Assembly: GCA_000333855.2 (NCBI GenBank)
Contig: CM007314.1
Coordinates: 222,690-286,689, forward strand
Length of the DNA: 64,000 nucleotides
Direction of reading: 5' to 3'
Source of the DNA: Endotrypanum monterogeii
Lineage: Eukaryota > Euglenozoa > Kinetoplastea > Trypanosomatida > Trypanosomatidae
Part shown: piece after piece, positions 40,111 through 51,054 of the stretch
How the letters are laid out: each line of letters starts with the position of its first letter
Position numbering within the stretch: position 1 is the first letter of the stretch
Notes under the pieces: model-generated
What the model saw: the letters and a program-made list of their open reading frames with translations, nothing else
Told to the model about the DNA's origin: nothing
Databases searched by the model: none
Made by a program: the position numbers and the translations under genes

Positions 40111-41486
40111 ACTACTGAGGTGAAGGCAACACACCAGAGGCAATCAAGAGTTGATCACACGACCGTTTGTGCAATAAGAGCTCAATGTCCAGTGCTACGT
40201 GTGGAGTCAAATGCGAGTATCTGCACGCAGTTGATTTCACATCAACACAATGTCGTCGTTTTTCCGTTGACTGGCCATCTCATGAAAAAGTATGTAGGCG
40301 CAGTGGAGAAGGGGGAAAGGGAAAGAATGGAACCGCAGAGAGCATCCAAGAATACTTCACAACCCATAATGGTGGCGATCTGCCAGTAACGTAGGGGACA
40401 CATCGAAATGCCTCGTGCACCAAGAGGGGAGGTGATGAGGATGAGATGCGCTTCTAGATATGCACTACGCCCTCCATCCCTACTCTCGCATCTGAACAGA
40501 CCCATGGAAGGGTACATGTTGAGGACACCAGGGTTTCACACAAACGCAAATAGCACGCTCATGTGTGTATGACTATTTTTTTTAGTAGGTAATTATATAA
40601 TTGTATCGTGTCGGTGGCGAGTGTTTGTTGTGTTTTCAGTAAGAGCAGCAGGCACACACACACACACACACACACAAAGACACACACAGAATCATGATAT
40701 TTTCGGTAAAAATCAACTCCCCGGAGTTTCCACTGACGACCACCACCATCACAACCACCTGTGTCTGCACAGCAACGACGCAACTGACAATGTTCGGTGA
40801 GGAGCACCAACAACCTCGATATTCAGGACTCAGCTGTATATAAATATATATATCAGACAGGACATCCATTGCTTCGTCGTTTACTTTCGGTTCATCGATG
40901 AGTGTGGCATACTCACTCACACACAAAGAAGAAAAGGGGGAGGAGAGAGCTAAAGAAAGAAAAGACAGGTGGGTGATCGACTACGGGGCCTATCCTCTTC
41001 TCAGGGGAGCACGAAAAGAAGTCTCAAGGGAAGGGGAAAATCAGTGTGTGTCGGGGGTGGGGGGAAGGAGCAGGAAAGAACTCATGAAAGTTGAAAAACT
41101 GATGCGGTAATAGGCGGGTAAATATATATATATATATAGATATATATATATAGGCACAGATGCAGACGATACGCAAGAGCGACATCCCGTAGGCCAAAAG
41201 AAAGGAAGTAGCTTCGACAAGCGACTTGACCAGGGGGGCGAAGGAAGAAAGGTGAAAAAACACATGTCGAGTAATGCGCGCACGCCATTCATGGTTATAC
41301 AGCAGAAGGTGAAGAAACAGAGCGACAAGCGTAGTGAGAAGGAAAAAACAAAGAATGAGAGGGGAGGGAGGTGCGACTGCACCCTACACATCGATTCACG
41401 ATAAACACCCACCCGTCTACTGGATTCTCGCATTCTTTAACACATGGAAGCCTAATCACGCGCGTAACGAAGTCTCTACACCACTC

Positions 41487-41528
<42 letters not shown>

Positions 41529-41672
41529 TTCACTCTCCCTAGTGACTATGCACGAAGGAGGAGGGGCGGGCGAGGGAGCCAATGAAATCAAAGAGCTTCT
41601 CTGTCCGTTGGGCCTGTACGAGAACTTCATGTATACGCGTCAATGTCGCTGCGTCGCCGTTTCTTTTACCGC
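40111..41672. other. Intergenic region AMP-binding gene to SF3B2
   Basis: About 1.6 kb with CA runs at about 40,653-40,676 and 41,489-41,526, TA-rich patches at about 40,840-40,855 and 41,122-41,154, and A/G-rich plus-strand stretches. A weak MYND-like zinc-finger pattern can be read on the plus strand at 40,200-40,300 (see findings). Confidence 0.5.
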
Positions 41673-43247
41673 TTAGTATGTTTGCGCAGGCATAAGAACC
41701 ATGTTTCCTTTGCTGTCTATCGTCGCCTCACGACTGGTACCGAGAAATCCATGCTCATCGACCAGCTCCGTCATTAGGCCGGCATTGTTGTAATAGCCGG
41801 CAGTGATGTGGGGTCCCTTCAAACGCAGATTTCCGCGCGTGCCGGCCGCAAGCACCTTGGCGTCACTGGTGCCACGGTCACCAACTACCTTGGCCTCTAC
41901 GTGGGGAACCATGCCCTGCGGACCCTTCTTCAGCGTGCGCCATGTCAACATGAAGGACGCCTCGATGGGACCGCGAAAGACGTAGACGTCATCCAGGCTG
42001 AGGGCCTTCACTAGTTGATTGAGGTATGTGTCCGAGACGGGAGCCTCAACACCATCTTCGAAGATCACGACGGAGCGGAGGTGTTCGAACTGATCTGCGT
42101 CAAAGTTGCCGGCGTGCTTCAGGATGAGATCGAAGTCAGATTTTCGACCTATCAGCGTCTTGATCTCCTCTACGCATAGCTTTTCGATACCGTTGATAGC
42201 ATGATCATCGGTGAACAAATCAGAGTGGATGTGAACGAGCACCGCACCAGAGGTGAGAGCTGCATACGGAGCAATAATGGCGCCGACTGGGTCAGTGTGA
42301 TGGTTCGGCATCACACCGAAACGCGTCTCTGCTTTGAAGTGCATGAGCTGGCTGAAGAGGAACCCGGCGTTTACGCAGTTTCTATGAGAATAGATGATGT
42401 GCAGCTTGTCCTCCATTGCTGGGTTGGGGTCCTCCAGGGCCAGCACGGGATCATCGGGGTGCAACAACGCCGACAAACGACGCAGGCGTTGCTCATAGTA
42501 TGAGAAAGGGCCCCACACCAGCATCTTTCGCATTGGGGTTACACCAAGCAGGTTCATGTTGTGGTCCGTGATGATGATCTTCTTCAGGAAGTAAAACTCC
42601 TGCGAGTGCACCCATTGAAACTTCTGGCCTGGGTAGGACAGACCCAACTCGGGGATTACGTTGTAGATCGTGTCCCAAAAATGCATGTTGCGCTCCACGA
42701 GCTCACCCTGCTTCACCTCCGGCACGTTGATCCACTCGCGAGCCACGAGGTGCCGAGGCTGGAACTCATTTAAATAGAAGCGGAGCTTGTCTGCGCTGAT
42801 GGAAGCATGCGGCACGACACAAAGCAAAGCACCAATCTTGGCGCATGCAAGCTGCAGCACGAACGTCTCGCAGTTACACGGCTGGATCGCCAAGATCCGA
42901 TCACCAGGCCGCACACCCGTCTGGAGCAAACCGTGCGCCAGTGCCTCGCTGTTCTTGCGAATGTCCGCGAACGCCCAGCGAACCGCCTGGTGCTCAATTC
43001 GAAGAAAGTCTTTGTAGTACATCTTACGAGACTGGATGTTGACGTAGTAGCCGATCAGCTGATCCAGAACCGGTGTGCCAGACGTACCTTTCACCTCCGA
43101 GTAGGCAGGCATGTAGGGCCCCGAGGAAGCAGCGGTGGCGGCCTCAGGGGCCGACTTGGAGATCGCGCGCGACGAGTTGACACCATGGCCAAAGCGCAGA
43201 GCGACAGAGGCGATTGTCGGCAGCGAAAGAGCGGTCCAACGGAGCAT
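41673..43247 (-). CDS. Acyl-CoA synthetase-like (ANL superfamily) mitochondrial protein, probably catalytically inactive
   Basis: The 524-aa protein has an AMP-binding-enzyme fold by sequence: early LLQTGVRPGDRILAIQPCNC, then LACAKIGALLCVVPHASISA, and late GNLRLKGPHITAGYYNN. The key motifs are broken. The P-loop (normally YTSGTTGxPKG) is replaced by IIYSHRNCVNAGF; the YGxTE motif appears as VFRGPIEAS; the YRTGD motif appears as FLGTSREATI, without the ATP-ribose-binding Asp. The protein stops just after this point, so the C-terminal subdomain of about 110 residues with the catalytic Lys is absent. The N-terminus (MLRWTALSLPTIASVALRFG) looks like a mitochondrial presequence. Codon usage is normal and the frame is intact, so this is a maintained pseudoenzyme rather than a decaying gene. 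A binding or structural role in the mitochondrion is inference. Confidence 0.82.
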   Translation of the reverse strand: MLRWTALSLPTIASVALRFGHGVNSSRAISKSAPEAATAASSGPYMPAYSEVKGTSGTPVLDQLIGYYVNIQSRKMYYKDFLRIEHQAVRWAFADIRKNSEALAHGLLQTGVRPGDRILAIQPCNCETFVLQLACAKIGALLCVVPHASISADKLRFYLNEFQPRHLVAREWINVPEVKQGELVERNMHFWDTIYNVIPELGLSYPGQKFQWVHSQEFYFLKKIIITDHNMNLLGVTPMRKMLVWGPFSYYEQRLRRLSALLHPDDPVLALEDPNPAMEDKLHIIYSHRNCVNAGFLFSQLMHFKAETRFGVMPNHHTDPVGAIIAPYAALTSGAVLVHIHSDLFTDDHAINGIEKLCVEEIKTLIGRKSDFDLILKHAGNFDADQFEHLRSVVIFEDGVEAPVSDTYLNQLVKALSLDDVYVFRGPIEASFMLTWRTLKKGPQGMVPHVEAKVVGDRGTSDAKVLAAGTRGNLRLKGPHITAGYYNNAGLMTELVDEHGFLGTSREATIDSKGNMVLMPAQTY

Positions 43248-44417
43248 GCTTCAAGTACTAACCCCCGGCGAAGGCGGGGTGGGCTCACTATGAAAACAAA
43301 ACGTGATACAAAAAATATATATTTTTCTGCACTAGACAACGGTTGGGAAAATGGGTTGGTGGGGGGGGGGGGGGGAAGGCCTACACTCTAGACTCCACTA
43401 TCTATTTGGCGTACGAGCGACGGCTTCAACTCTTTGCTGAAAGGCTCAGCACAAGCATAAACAGGGAAGCGCGACAATGCACACACACACAAAAAAAAAA
43501 GAAATACTACAAAACCAGTTCGGCGGCACGCAGAACCTAATGCACACACAGACGGAGAGAGACAACCTTTTCCTGGGATACGAAGATGGCCGAGGAGGGG
43601 GGCCAGTCGGGAGAGGGTTCGAGGTGAGGGAGGAGTATGAAGTCACTAGAAGGGAAAGGCAAAAGATGAGGCGGACAAAAGAGACAGCTTGACGTCGGCG
43701 TATGTGTGTTTCTACACTAGGAAAAACGAAGTGTTGCCGGTGGAAGGGGAGGGGGGGGGGAATGGAGAGGGCTGGTGAGCAGCTCTTCACTACTGTGTCC
43801 CCGCGCCGAACACGATCAGGAGGAGTACCAAAGAGAGGGAGAGAGGAAGCAAAGACGTAGATGGACAGAACAAGAGAGGGGGCGAAGGGGAGGTGAAACA
43901 GGCGATGGGCATGAACGACATCAGACAGGCAGACGCATGCACACATTGTTGCACATAGGAGTACAGAAGAGGAGAAGCAAAACGATGTCTACGAACGCGC
44001 AGACCATTCACCTTTCCCTTTTTTCCTGGTGATACGAAGAATTTGAGACTCGACACACAGTTCGTGTGGAGGGGGTAAGAGGGGGGAAGGGGGGCAGCAA
44101 GACGAAGACAGCGCGATAGGGAGAGAAAAATAACACAAGAAAAATACAACGAATTGAGAAATCTCAGTCCTGCACGATAGGGATGGCAGCAGGACTCTGT
44201 GCACCTGTGGTACCATGTGAATTATATGCACAGGGCTCGGCTATGGAGCAGGAGAGCCTATGGAAAAGTCTGCAGAGATATAGGAGGAGAGGCTCCAGTA
44301 AACAAAGGAAAGGTGAAAAGCAAACCACGCACACACACAGAAACATACATTCGGACATTGAGGCATTTTATACGCCATCCCTTCTTCTGCTGTCAGTTCT
44401 GCTTTCTCCTCCTCCTA
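43248..44417. other. Intergenic region BBS2 to AMP-binding gene
   Basis: About 1.2 kb. It has a G-run at about 43,360-43,375, another at about 43,751-43,760, and predominantly purine plus-strand sequence (pyrimidine on the transcribed strand). Long minus-strand frames here encode Ser/Phe/Pro-rich peptides of biased composition and are not called. Confidence 0.5.
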
Positions 44418-46907
44418 CTATTCAGATCCTGTCCGAATAATCTCCAGGAGGCTGTTCACCCGATTCTCCTTTAGAGCGTTGCGGCAGCTAGCAATCAACT
44501 CTGCCCGTGCAGGGCCAATGCGTACCATCGCCGCGCGCTGAATGTAAGCGTTCACTTCCTTTAATGCCAGCCTGAGCTCGTCGTAGTTGTTGATTCGCTT
44601 CATATTCTCCCCGAGGAGATCTTGATCGACATCGTACAGTGCTGCATACGATTTCTTCATGGCAGGCATGTCACCCAGCAGCCGGGCGTCTTCGGCACGC
44701 GCAAGCAACGTTTTCACGATTGTGGCGGCATCAGCCATGTCGGTCGTGAGCTTCATCCGCACTTCATTTAGCCCATCCACACGGGCGAATATCGAGCGCA
44801 GACGCTCCAACTCGAGGGGTATCTCGCAGCGAACAGCCACCGGATCCGCGTTCCCGTCCACCCAGTCACTCCCCATGTCCTCCACCAGAGCATTCACCAG
44901 CGCTCCACATGGCCCCAAATGATCAGACCACAGCGTGATGGTGTTGCAAGTACCGCCAGACGCGACAGAATTGCGCACCTCAATGCCTAAGCTGCTGCCA
45001 TCACGGATATGAATGAGCTCCAGGCGAAGCACACCATCCTGCGGAGGGCTGGAAGCCGTGAGTGTGACATCCTCCGGTACACAGAAAGACTGTCGGAGCC
45101 AGGCCTCAATATGGTCGAGACGAAGCGACTTTCTCCACTGCAGTAACACGCGGCCACTGGGCTGCTGGTAGCTGAGAGGCTCACCTGAGCGCTGCCGCAA
45201 CTGCTCTGGGTAGATCTTATTGGGTAGCATGTACATCACGAAGCGAGGAACCTGGAAGGTGACTTCATGTATCTGTAACGTGTCGCCGAATGGGGGACCT
45301 ACCGCTACGGAAGCGTTTACATTCAACGCGACGTCATCGGGATGGCTGAAGCTGCACACAAGCGTAGTGCGTGGCTCTATGTTGACGAAAGCAATGGTGT
45401 CTTGCTCGGCAGCGGTAGCCCACATATCACACCGCAGGAGGCAGCTATGCACAATGAGGTCTCCACGCTTTGCCATCGGCCCCGTCAGTTCCACAAGCAC
45501 CTGAGCCTCTCTTGTGAAGGGGTCGGCTGAGCAGACACAACGCACACCAACGCCTGAGTCCGGCATTGTAGTATCCGGCACCCCTGCAGCTCGACCGGCA
45601 AGCTGTTCCTCCAGGCTCGCGAGCTGTGCTGCCAGCTGCTGCTTCTCCTGTACAAGAAACTCCAAGACCTGCAGCTGGCGCACCTCAGCAGCCTCGTCCT
45701 TGCGCGTCTCGAGTAGCGTCAGCCCACGAACAGTGCCGTCCACCGTACAGATAATCGGCAGCGGCACGCCATCCTGGCGATAATCTTCTGCAAGCACTGC
45801 AGCCACGGCGCTGGAGTAGGTGTCTCGAAAAAGAACATTGCCGCCTTTTTCCAGACTGCCGCTGCCGCGATCTGTGCGCACCTCAACACGTCCATTACTC
45901 CACCCAACCACCAATTCCGGCACCCCGTCGCCGTCCACATCGCAGAAGGCGGCGGACACCGGCACCGATTTGCCCTTCACTCGCCAAACACGCTCGCCAC
46001 GCTCGTAAACACCGACGGTACCGTTCTCTAATAAATAAGCGTACCGTCCACCACCCCCATCCACGTCTGCGGTCCGTGACGGCTGCCAGAGGGGTACGAG
46101 CTTCCTCACTCGATCCACCTCGTGCACCGTCGCGATCGCCTCCTCGCCATCGTACACACGCACCTCAAAGTCGTCAGAGGCCACGAGCAACGACAGGGGT
46201 GCAGTGTCTGTAGACGTTGTCGACTTCCACGGCATGAGAGTCATAGCCGTCACCTGATCACCGGTCACTGTCCAGTATCGCTCAGCTCCGAAACGATCGA
46301 ACCCAAAAATACTGCAATTTCCACCGACAACAGCCAGCGGCAGCGGTGGCGCATCCTCCGAGACGCCTCGTTGTTTCATCACGGCGCCGCATACAACAGC
46401 CTGCACCCCATCCTCAACATCTTTATAAAACAGCTGTTTGTTCTGCTCTAAATCGTACGCCAGTAAGCTAGTGGTGGCACCAAAAAGGAGTACATCGTAA
46501 GTGGAAGCGATGTCGGTGGTGCTAGACTCATAGAGCTGGCCTGCAGCCAACGCCGTCGGGGCCTTTCCAAAACTCAGCGTCCGGATCACAGACTCCTCCT
46601 CCAGCCCAAGCGCGTTACCCGTGCTTGCCTGTGCCTCTCCTCGCTTGGCGGAGCGCTTCGCCTTCGCAGTATTGGTATTGTTGTTGTGCAGAAGAACACG
46701 CTGGCCGCTGCTGCCGAATGCCAGCGAGACGGCCGAGGGTGGCGGGCGCACGGCGAGTGTGTGCGCACCTACACTTGCCTCGACAGCGGCGGCGCTGAGC
46801 ATAAATCGACCTGCCGCAACGCAGTCGGATAGAATAGGGGCGCCGATGTTGAACTCAAATGCGGCGTCGAGCCGCATATAGTTGTTAGCGTTGTTAAGAT
46901 CCGCCAT
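44418..46907 (-). CDS. BBS2: Bardet-Biedl syndrome 2 protein (BBSome subunit)
   Basis: Subunit of the BBSome, the coat complex that moves membrane proteins in and out of the flagellum. The protein is 829 aa (human BBS2 is 721 aa). The N-terminal beta-propeller is recognisable: MRLDAAFEFNIGAPILSDCV, then YDVLLFGATTSLLAYDLEQN, VEDGVQAVVCG and LAVVGGNCSIFGFDRFGAER, which match the BBS2 pattern for blades 1-3. A short coiled coil (VLEFLVQEKQQLAAQLASLE, about 425-445) is followed by the GAE/platform regions and a helical C-terminus (LLGENMKRINNYDELRLALK). Insertions of low-complexity sequence in the propeller account for the extra length. The ATG at 46907 is confirmed. Confidence 0.93.
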   Translation of the reverse strand: MADLNNANNYMRLDAAFEFNIGAPILSDCVAAGRFMLSAAAVEASVGAHTLAVRPPPSAVSLAFGSSGQRVLLHNNNTNTAKAKRSAKRGEAQASTGNALGLEEESVIRTLSFGKAPTALAAGQLYESSTTDIASTYDVLLFGATTSLLAYDLEQNKQLFYKDVEDGVQAVVCGAVMKQRGVSEDAPPLPLAVVGGNCSIFGFDRFGAERYWTVTGDQVTAMTLMPWKSTTSTDTAPLSLLVASDDFEVRVYDGEEAIATVHEVDRVRKLVPLWQPSRTADVDGGGGRYAYLLENGTVGVYERGERVWRVKGKSVPVSAAFCDVDGDGVPELVVGWSNGRVEVRTDRGSGSLEKGGNVLFRDTYSSAVAAVLAEDYRQDGVPLPIICTVDGTVRGLTLLETRKDEAAEVRQLQVLEFLVQEKQQLAAQLASLEEQLAGRAAGVPDTTMPDSGVGVRCVCSADPFTREAQVLVELTGPMAKRGDLIVHSCLLRCDMWATAAEQDTIAFVNIEPRTTLVCSFSHPDDVALNVNASVAVGPPFGDTLQIHEVTFQVPRFVMYMLPNKIYPEQLRQRSGEPLSYQQPSGRVLLQWRKSLRLDHIEAWLRQSFCVPEDVTLTASSPPQDGVLRLELIHIRDGSSLGIEVRNSVASGGTCNTITLWSDHLGPCGALVNALVEDMGSDWVDGNADPVAVRCEIPLELERLRSIFARVDGLNEVRMKLTTDMADAATIVKTLLARAEDARLLGDMPAMKKSYAALYDVDQDLLGENMKRINNYDELRLALKEVNAYIQRAAMVRIGPARAELIASCRNALKENRVNSLLEIIRTGSE

Positions 46908-49900
46908 TTCATAATTTTCTTGAAGAAATAATCAAAGGAGTACGAGGGCAGAAAAACTTTGACGGACGCCGCCTAGGCGCACACTCAAAGAGGAAATCTG
47001 AGAGTGTGAAAATCAAAGCAAACGGGATGTATGTATGTATGTATATAGAGAGAGAGAATCACCCATGTCCATGTGTGTGTGTGTGTGTAGGTGGTGAATT
47101 TATGCAATGAAAAGACGAGGCAAATGTAGGACTGTGCTGGGGCGTCGCACACCAAAGAGTATCACCCCTTTCCTACACTCTCTCGTTCGATTGCTCAAGA
47201 TGAGGACGGGGGTACTATTCATTCGAAAAGGAGAGAGAGAGGGGCGGGGGGAGACGAGCGACTACTGCGAAGGTGGGCAAAATGTTGACAGCGGCATCAA
47301 TACTACCACCACCACCACGCCAACAATCGTGAGACGCTGTCTGGCGTTGGTCATGGAGTGAGCCACAGCTATACAGGTGCTTCCCAGAGGGAATTAAAAA
47401 GGCAAAACCTCAAGAGCGCAGGAGAAAGGACTGCAATAGGAAACCCCAAGACACTCAGTGGGGCTCCCCTCTCGCTGTGCGTTTCTCTCTTCGCAGTGAG
47501 CAAGAGCCCATCTCGGGCCCTCCTATACGTCTCGAGCTGCAGCACGTTCATGTGGAGAACTTCACACCATCCACGACGGTGCTATTATATGTGACCTCCA
47601 TTATGGTCCTCTGTTCATTTAACATTTGAGGTGCTGTATGTGTTTGCATGATTTCCAGACGTGAAGCAAAGCTACCGATACGCGTTCAGGTGGTGGGCGG
47701 GTGGTCGAGCGAAGAAGGGGGCCCAGCAAGAAACCGACAAAAAAAAAACAGATGAAATGAGCGAGAGCAACAGAATGCACTGGAGACACGGCCTAAACCA
47801 AAGAAGAGAGAGGAGCGAGCGACGAACGTGACAACGAAACACACACACACACACCAACAGAAACAGTAGAAGAGAAGGACGAAGGGAGGGAGTCCGTAGA
47901 GGGCGTTCTAAACACAGCAAAACACCAGGCACCTTCGAAGGCGCACACATCCACTCCAGAAAAGAGGAGCGTAGAAAAATTACTCAAATCAGTGGCAGTC
48001 TTCTACATTAGCGTCAACCGTCCTGGTCCCGTGACTTGCGCATCGTCCAATGAAGTCGGCATGAATGTCAGTTCTCCATATGTATACATATGCGGGCGGG
48101 GGGAGGGGGGGCGTCTACATTTTTTTTCGGAAAAATAGAGGAGAAAAAAGAACAATTCGGCCGAGTCATTCCTCCCCTAGAAACAGCTTGAGAGATTTGT
48201 TGCAGCTCCTCCTCCCAGCACGCACCACACACACACTGGCGAGACCCCTAACCTTTCTAGAACAGTGGCTCATCTTTGCTCCACGTGTTCTCTTGTGTGA
48301 TGTCCCCGCATTTACTACTCTGCACATGAGCATCACCACCTACACACACACACACATACACACACAACTGTCCATCTAAACGCAAACGGCAAAACAACAC
48401 AAGCCCTACGAAAAGCGCATGTGTGGCGCGTGCCACGCCTCCAAAATATATATACATACATACATATATATATATATATATTCAGGGCCCCCCCCTCGTC
48501 ACTACGCTCATCCGCCTCAGACATAGAGAACGAGTAGATATTGAGAAGCAGAAAGCGTACCAGAATGGGGACGGGAGAGGAGTAAGGGGGGGAAGAGTGA
48601 GATGAACGCACCAGCAGCGCAAAAAAAAAAAAAACTTTTTTTTTGGCTGAAAAACGAGGATTTTTTTTTTTTGCAATGATAACAACACCAAGACACACAA
48701 CGCCAACAACTGCAAGAAAAGAGTGGGTGTCGTGAAGGGTAAAAGAAAATAAAATGTGAGCGTGAAGATGATGAACGCAAAATATTGTAAAAAAATAAAA
48801 TGGATGGCAGTGGAAGTACCGAGATAAACTACAAAAAAGACACAAAACCGAATTCACTAGACAGTCGCAAAGACGAGAAATTGCCGAGGAAACGTTGCAT
48901 CTTGCATGGGGACACACTGAAGGAAAACTACGGAAGTCAGACCTCATGGCAGTAAAAGCGAAACGAAGGGAAGGGAGGGAGAAAAAATCGGACCTCAACG
49001 TCCGCATGACACTTTTAAGAATAGAAAACACACAAGAGCGAAGGTGCCACCGCTGTTACACGAGCGATCAGAGAGGTGGAAGAATTTTGAGCACGATGGA
49101 GGTGAGAAGGGTGGGAGATAAGCGGTAAGCGATGCCACATAGGGACAGCTGTAGGGAAAAACAGAAAAAAAAACGAAAAGATGTGATGCGAGAGAGTATC
49201 TGTTCGTCAGCCCCTCCGATTCTCTTCCCGGCCTAGATTGATCCCCAATGACTGAAGGAGCAATGCTCACCAGCGGGGGAAGGGGTATCCAGGATGCAGT
49301 ACCCACTCCCTTGGGAATTTGTGAAACTCCTCTCCCTCCCCCACTGCCGATAACAGAACAATTTCTGGTGGTGACACGGTCAACCATTTACGACATAACG
49401 GGACCAGAGTGATGTACCGTCATCGGTCTCGGCTGACGTATCCCGTATGGCATCGTGTCTACGCAGCGTGCGAGAAGGAAGATGTGAGGGTGCTACACAT
49501 ACAGGGAAGAAAAAAAGGGATCCAAAAGTCTTGTAGGTATTTGGTTGGGGCCCCAACTGTCTGTTGGTGGTGTTCGGAGGCGAAAAAAAGACCCCCGACG
49601 ACCCATTGGAAAGCGTGCTGGGTGGAAGCCTGCATAATGGGTGCTCTTTGGGATGGGGACAAGCTGCGAGGATGCGCAATTGTAATTTTTTGTCAAAGCC
49701 GCACTCAGATGACTAAGTAAGAATCAATGTGACGTGTGTGTGTGTGCGTGCGTAGCACGGCCACTCACCCTCCAACACAGTCCTCAGTAAATTCAGAGAT
49801 GAGCTTATGGCGTTTAAACCCGCGAGTTCTCTAGCAGAAGGAAAACGAAGAAACCAATATTACATATATATATATATATATATTACTTATATAGGGCATC

Positions 49901-51015
49901 GCCTCATCCTTGGTGCCCCGCTGCTCTCTTGAGGTGTCAACGGACAAACCAAACGGCCAGACAGCGAGAAGGAGAAGGGGAAGAATGGGAGAGAGATCAA
50001 AATCGTGCGAGGGCAGAGTCTAACAAGGTAAAGGGTGGAAAAAAAATCCATACGGAAAGGAATGGAAAGTGAAAGGGGGGGGAAGTCGACAAAAAAAAGG
50101 GAAAAAGTGAAACAAATGGAAATTTGAGCCGAAGAGGGGGGTAGGGGAAGGGAAAAAAAAAGAGGTAACTTCCAACAGTCAAGTATTACATGAGCAAAAC
50201 ATATATGAAGTGTACGAGAAAAAAAAAGAGGAAGACGGGGGGGAGGGGTGCTCGAGAACAAAAAAAAGGTTTACACACAAACGAGAGGGAGAAGAGAGAG
50301 AGAGACGCACACACATCCATACAAAATTATATACTAGGTAAACATCATTGCTTAAGACCTCGAGAAAACAGAATTTTTTGAATATCTTTTTAGCGGAAAA
50401 AACGAAAGAACATTGGAAAAATAGGAGCAGAGGAAGACAGAAAACACACAAAAAAAAAAAGAGAGAAATGCACACGGAAAGAAAAGGAAAGCAACAAAAT
50501 ACAGAAAGCAGAAAACAGCCATAATCTCTATTTAGACGCACAAAGAACGTGGCGATTACCTAAAAAGTGAATAAAAGAAACAGAGAGAGGGAACAGACCA
50601 TTAAAAAAAAAAATGAGACAATTTAAAAGCGGAAGGAAGGATACGGGAGAGGTGCAGGTGTAGAATGTAGATAATTTAGACAATCATACACAGAGACAAG
50701 AAGTTGAGCGGAGGCAGCGCCTACTACACCCTTCGCCCCGACGTCGACTGATCTCAAGGTAGTCAAAATAAGAGAAGAGGGTGTAACATTTACTTGCATA
50801 CGTGGAGACTATCCCCCCCCCTCCCCCCTGCCCATCCCCCACAGCTCCCTACCCTTCCGTCTACTCTACCTTTCCCTCATGACACACACTCCCTAACTCA
50901 CGTCACACACCGCTTTGAAGATATATCCCTCTACCGGTCACTTTCTCCTGGGGGGGTGCGTTCGAGATCTAGATACAAAAAGAAATCCCACTCCCCGCGA
51001 ACGCTTCCCCAAGCA

Positions 51016-51054
<39 letters not shown>

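Noticed and set aside
48333..49031. 232-codon minus-strand open frame downstream of the kinase
   Set aside because: The product is a Phe/Ser/Cys/Val-rich string created by pyrimidine and GT tracts, with homopolymer Lys/Phe runs; typical UTR artefact.
49409..49720. Shared peptide MMYRHRSRLTYPVWHRVYAA encoded in both inverted-repeat copies
   Set aside because: It is simply a consequence of near-identical DNA; the frames diverge right after the repeat and match nothing I recognise.
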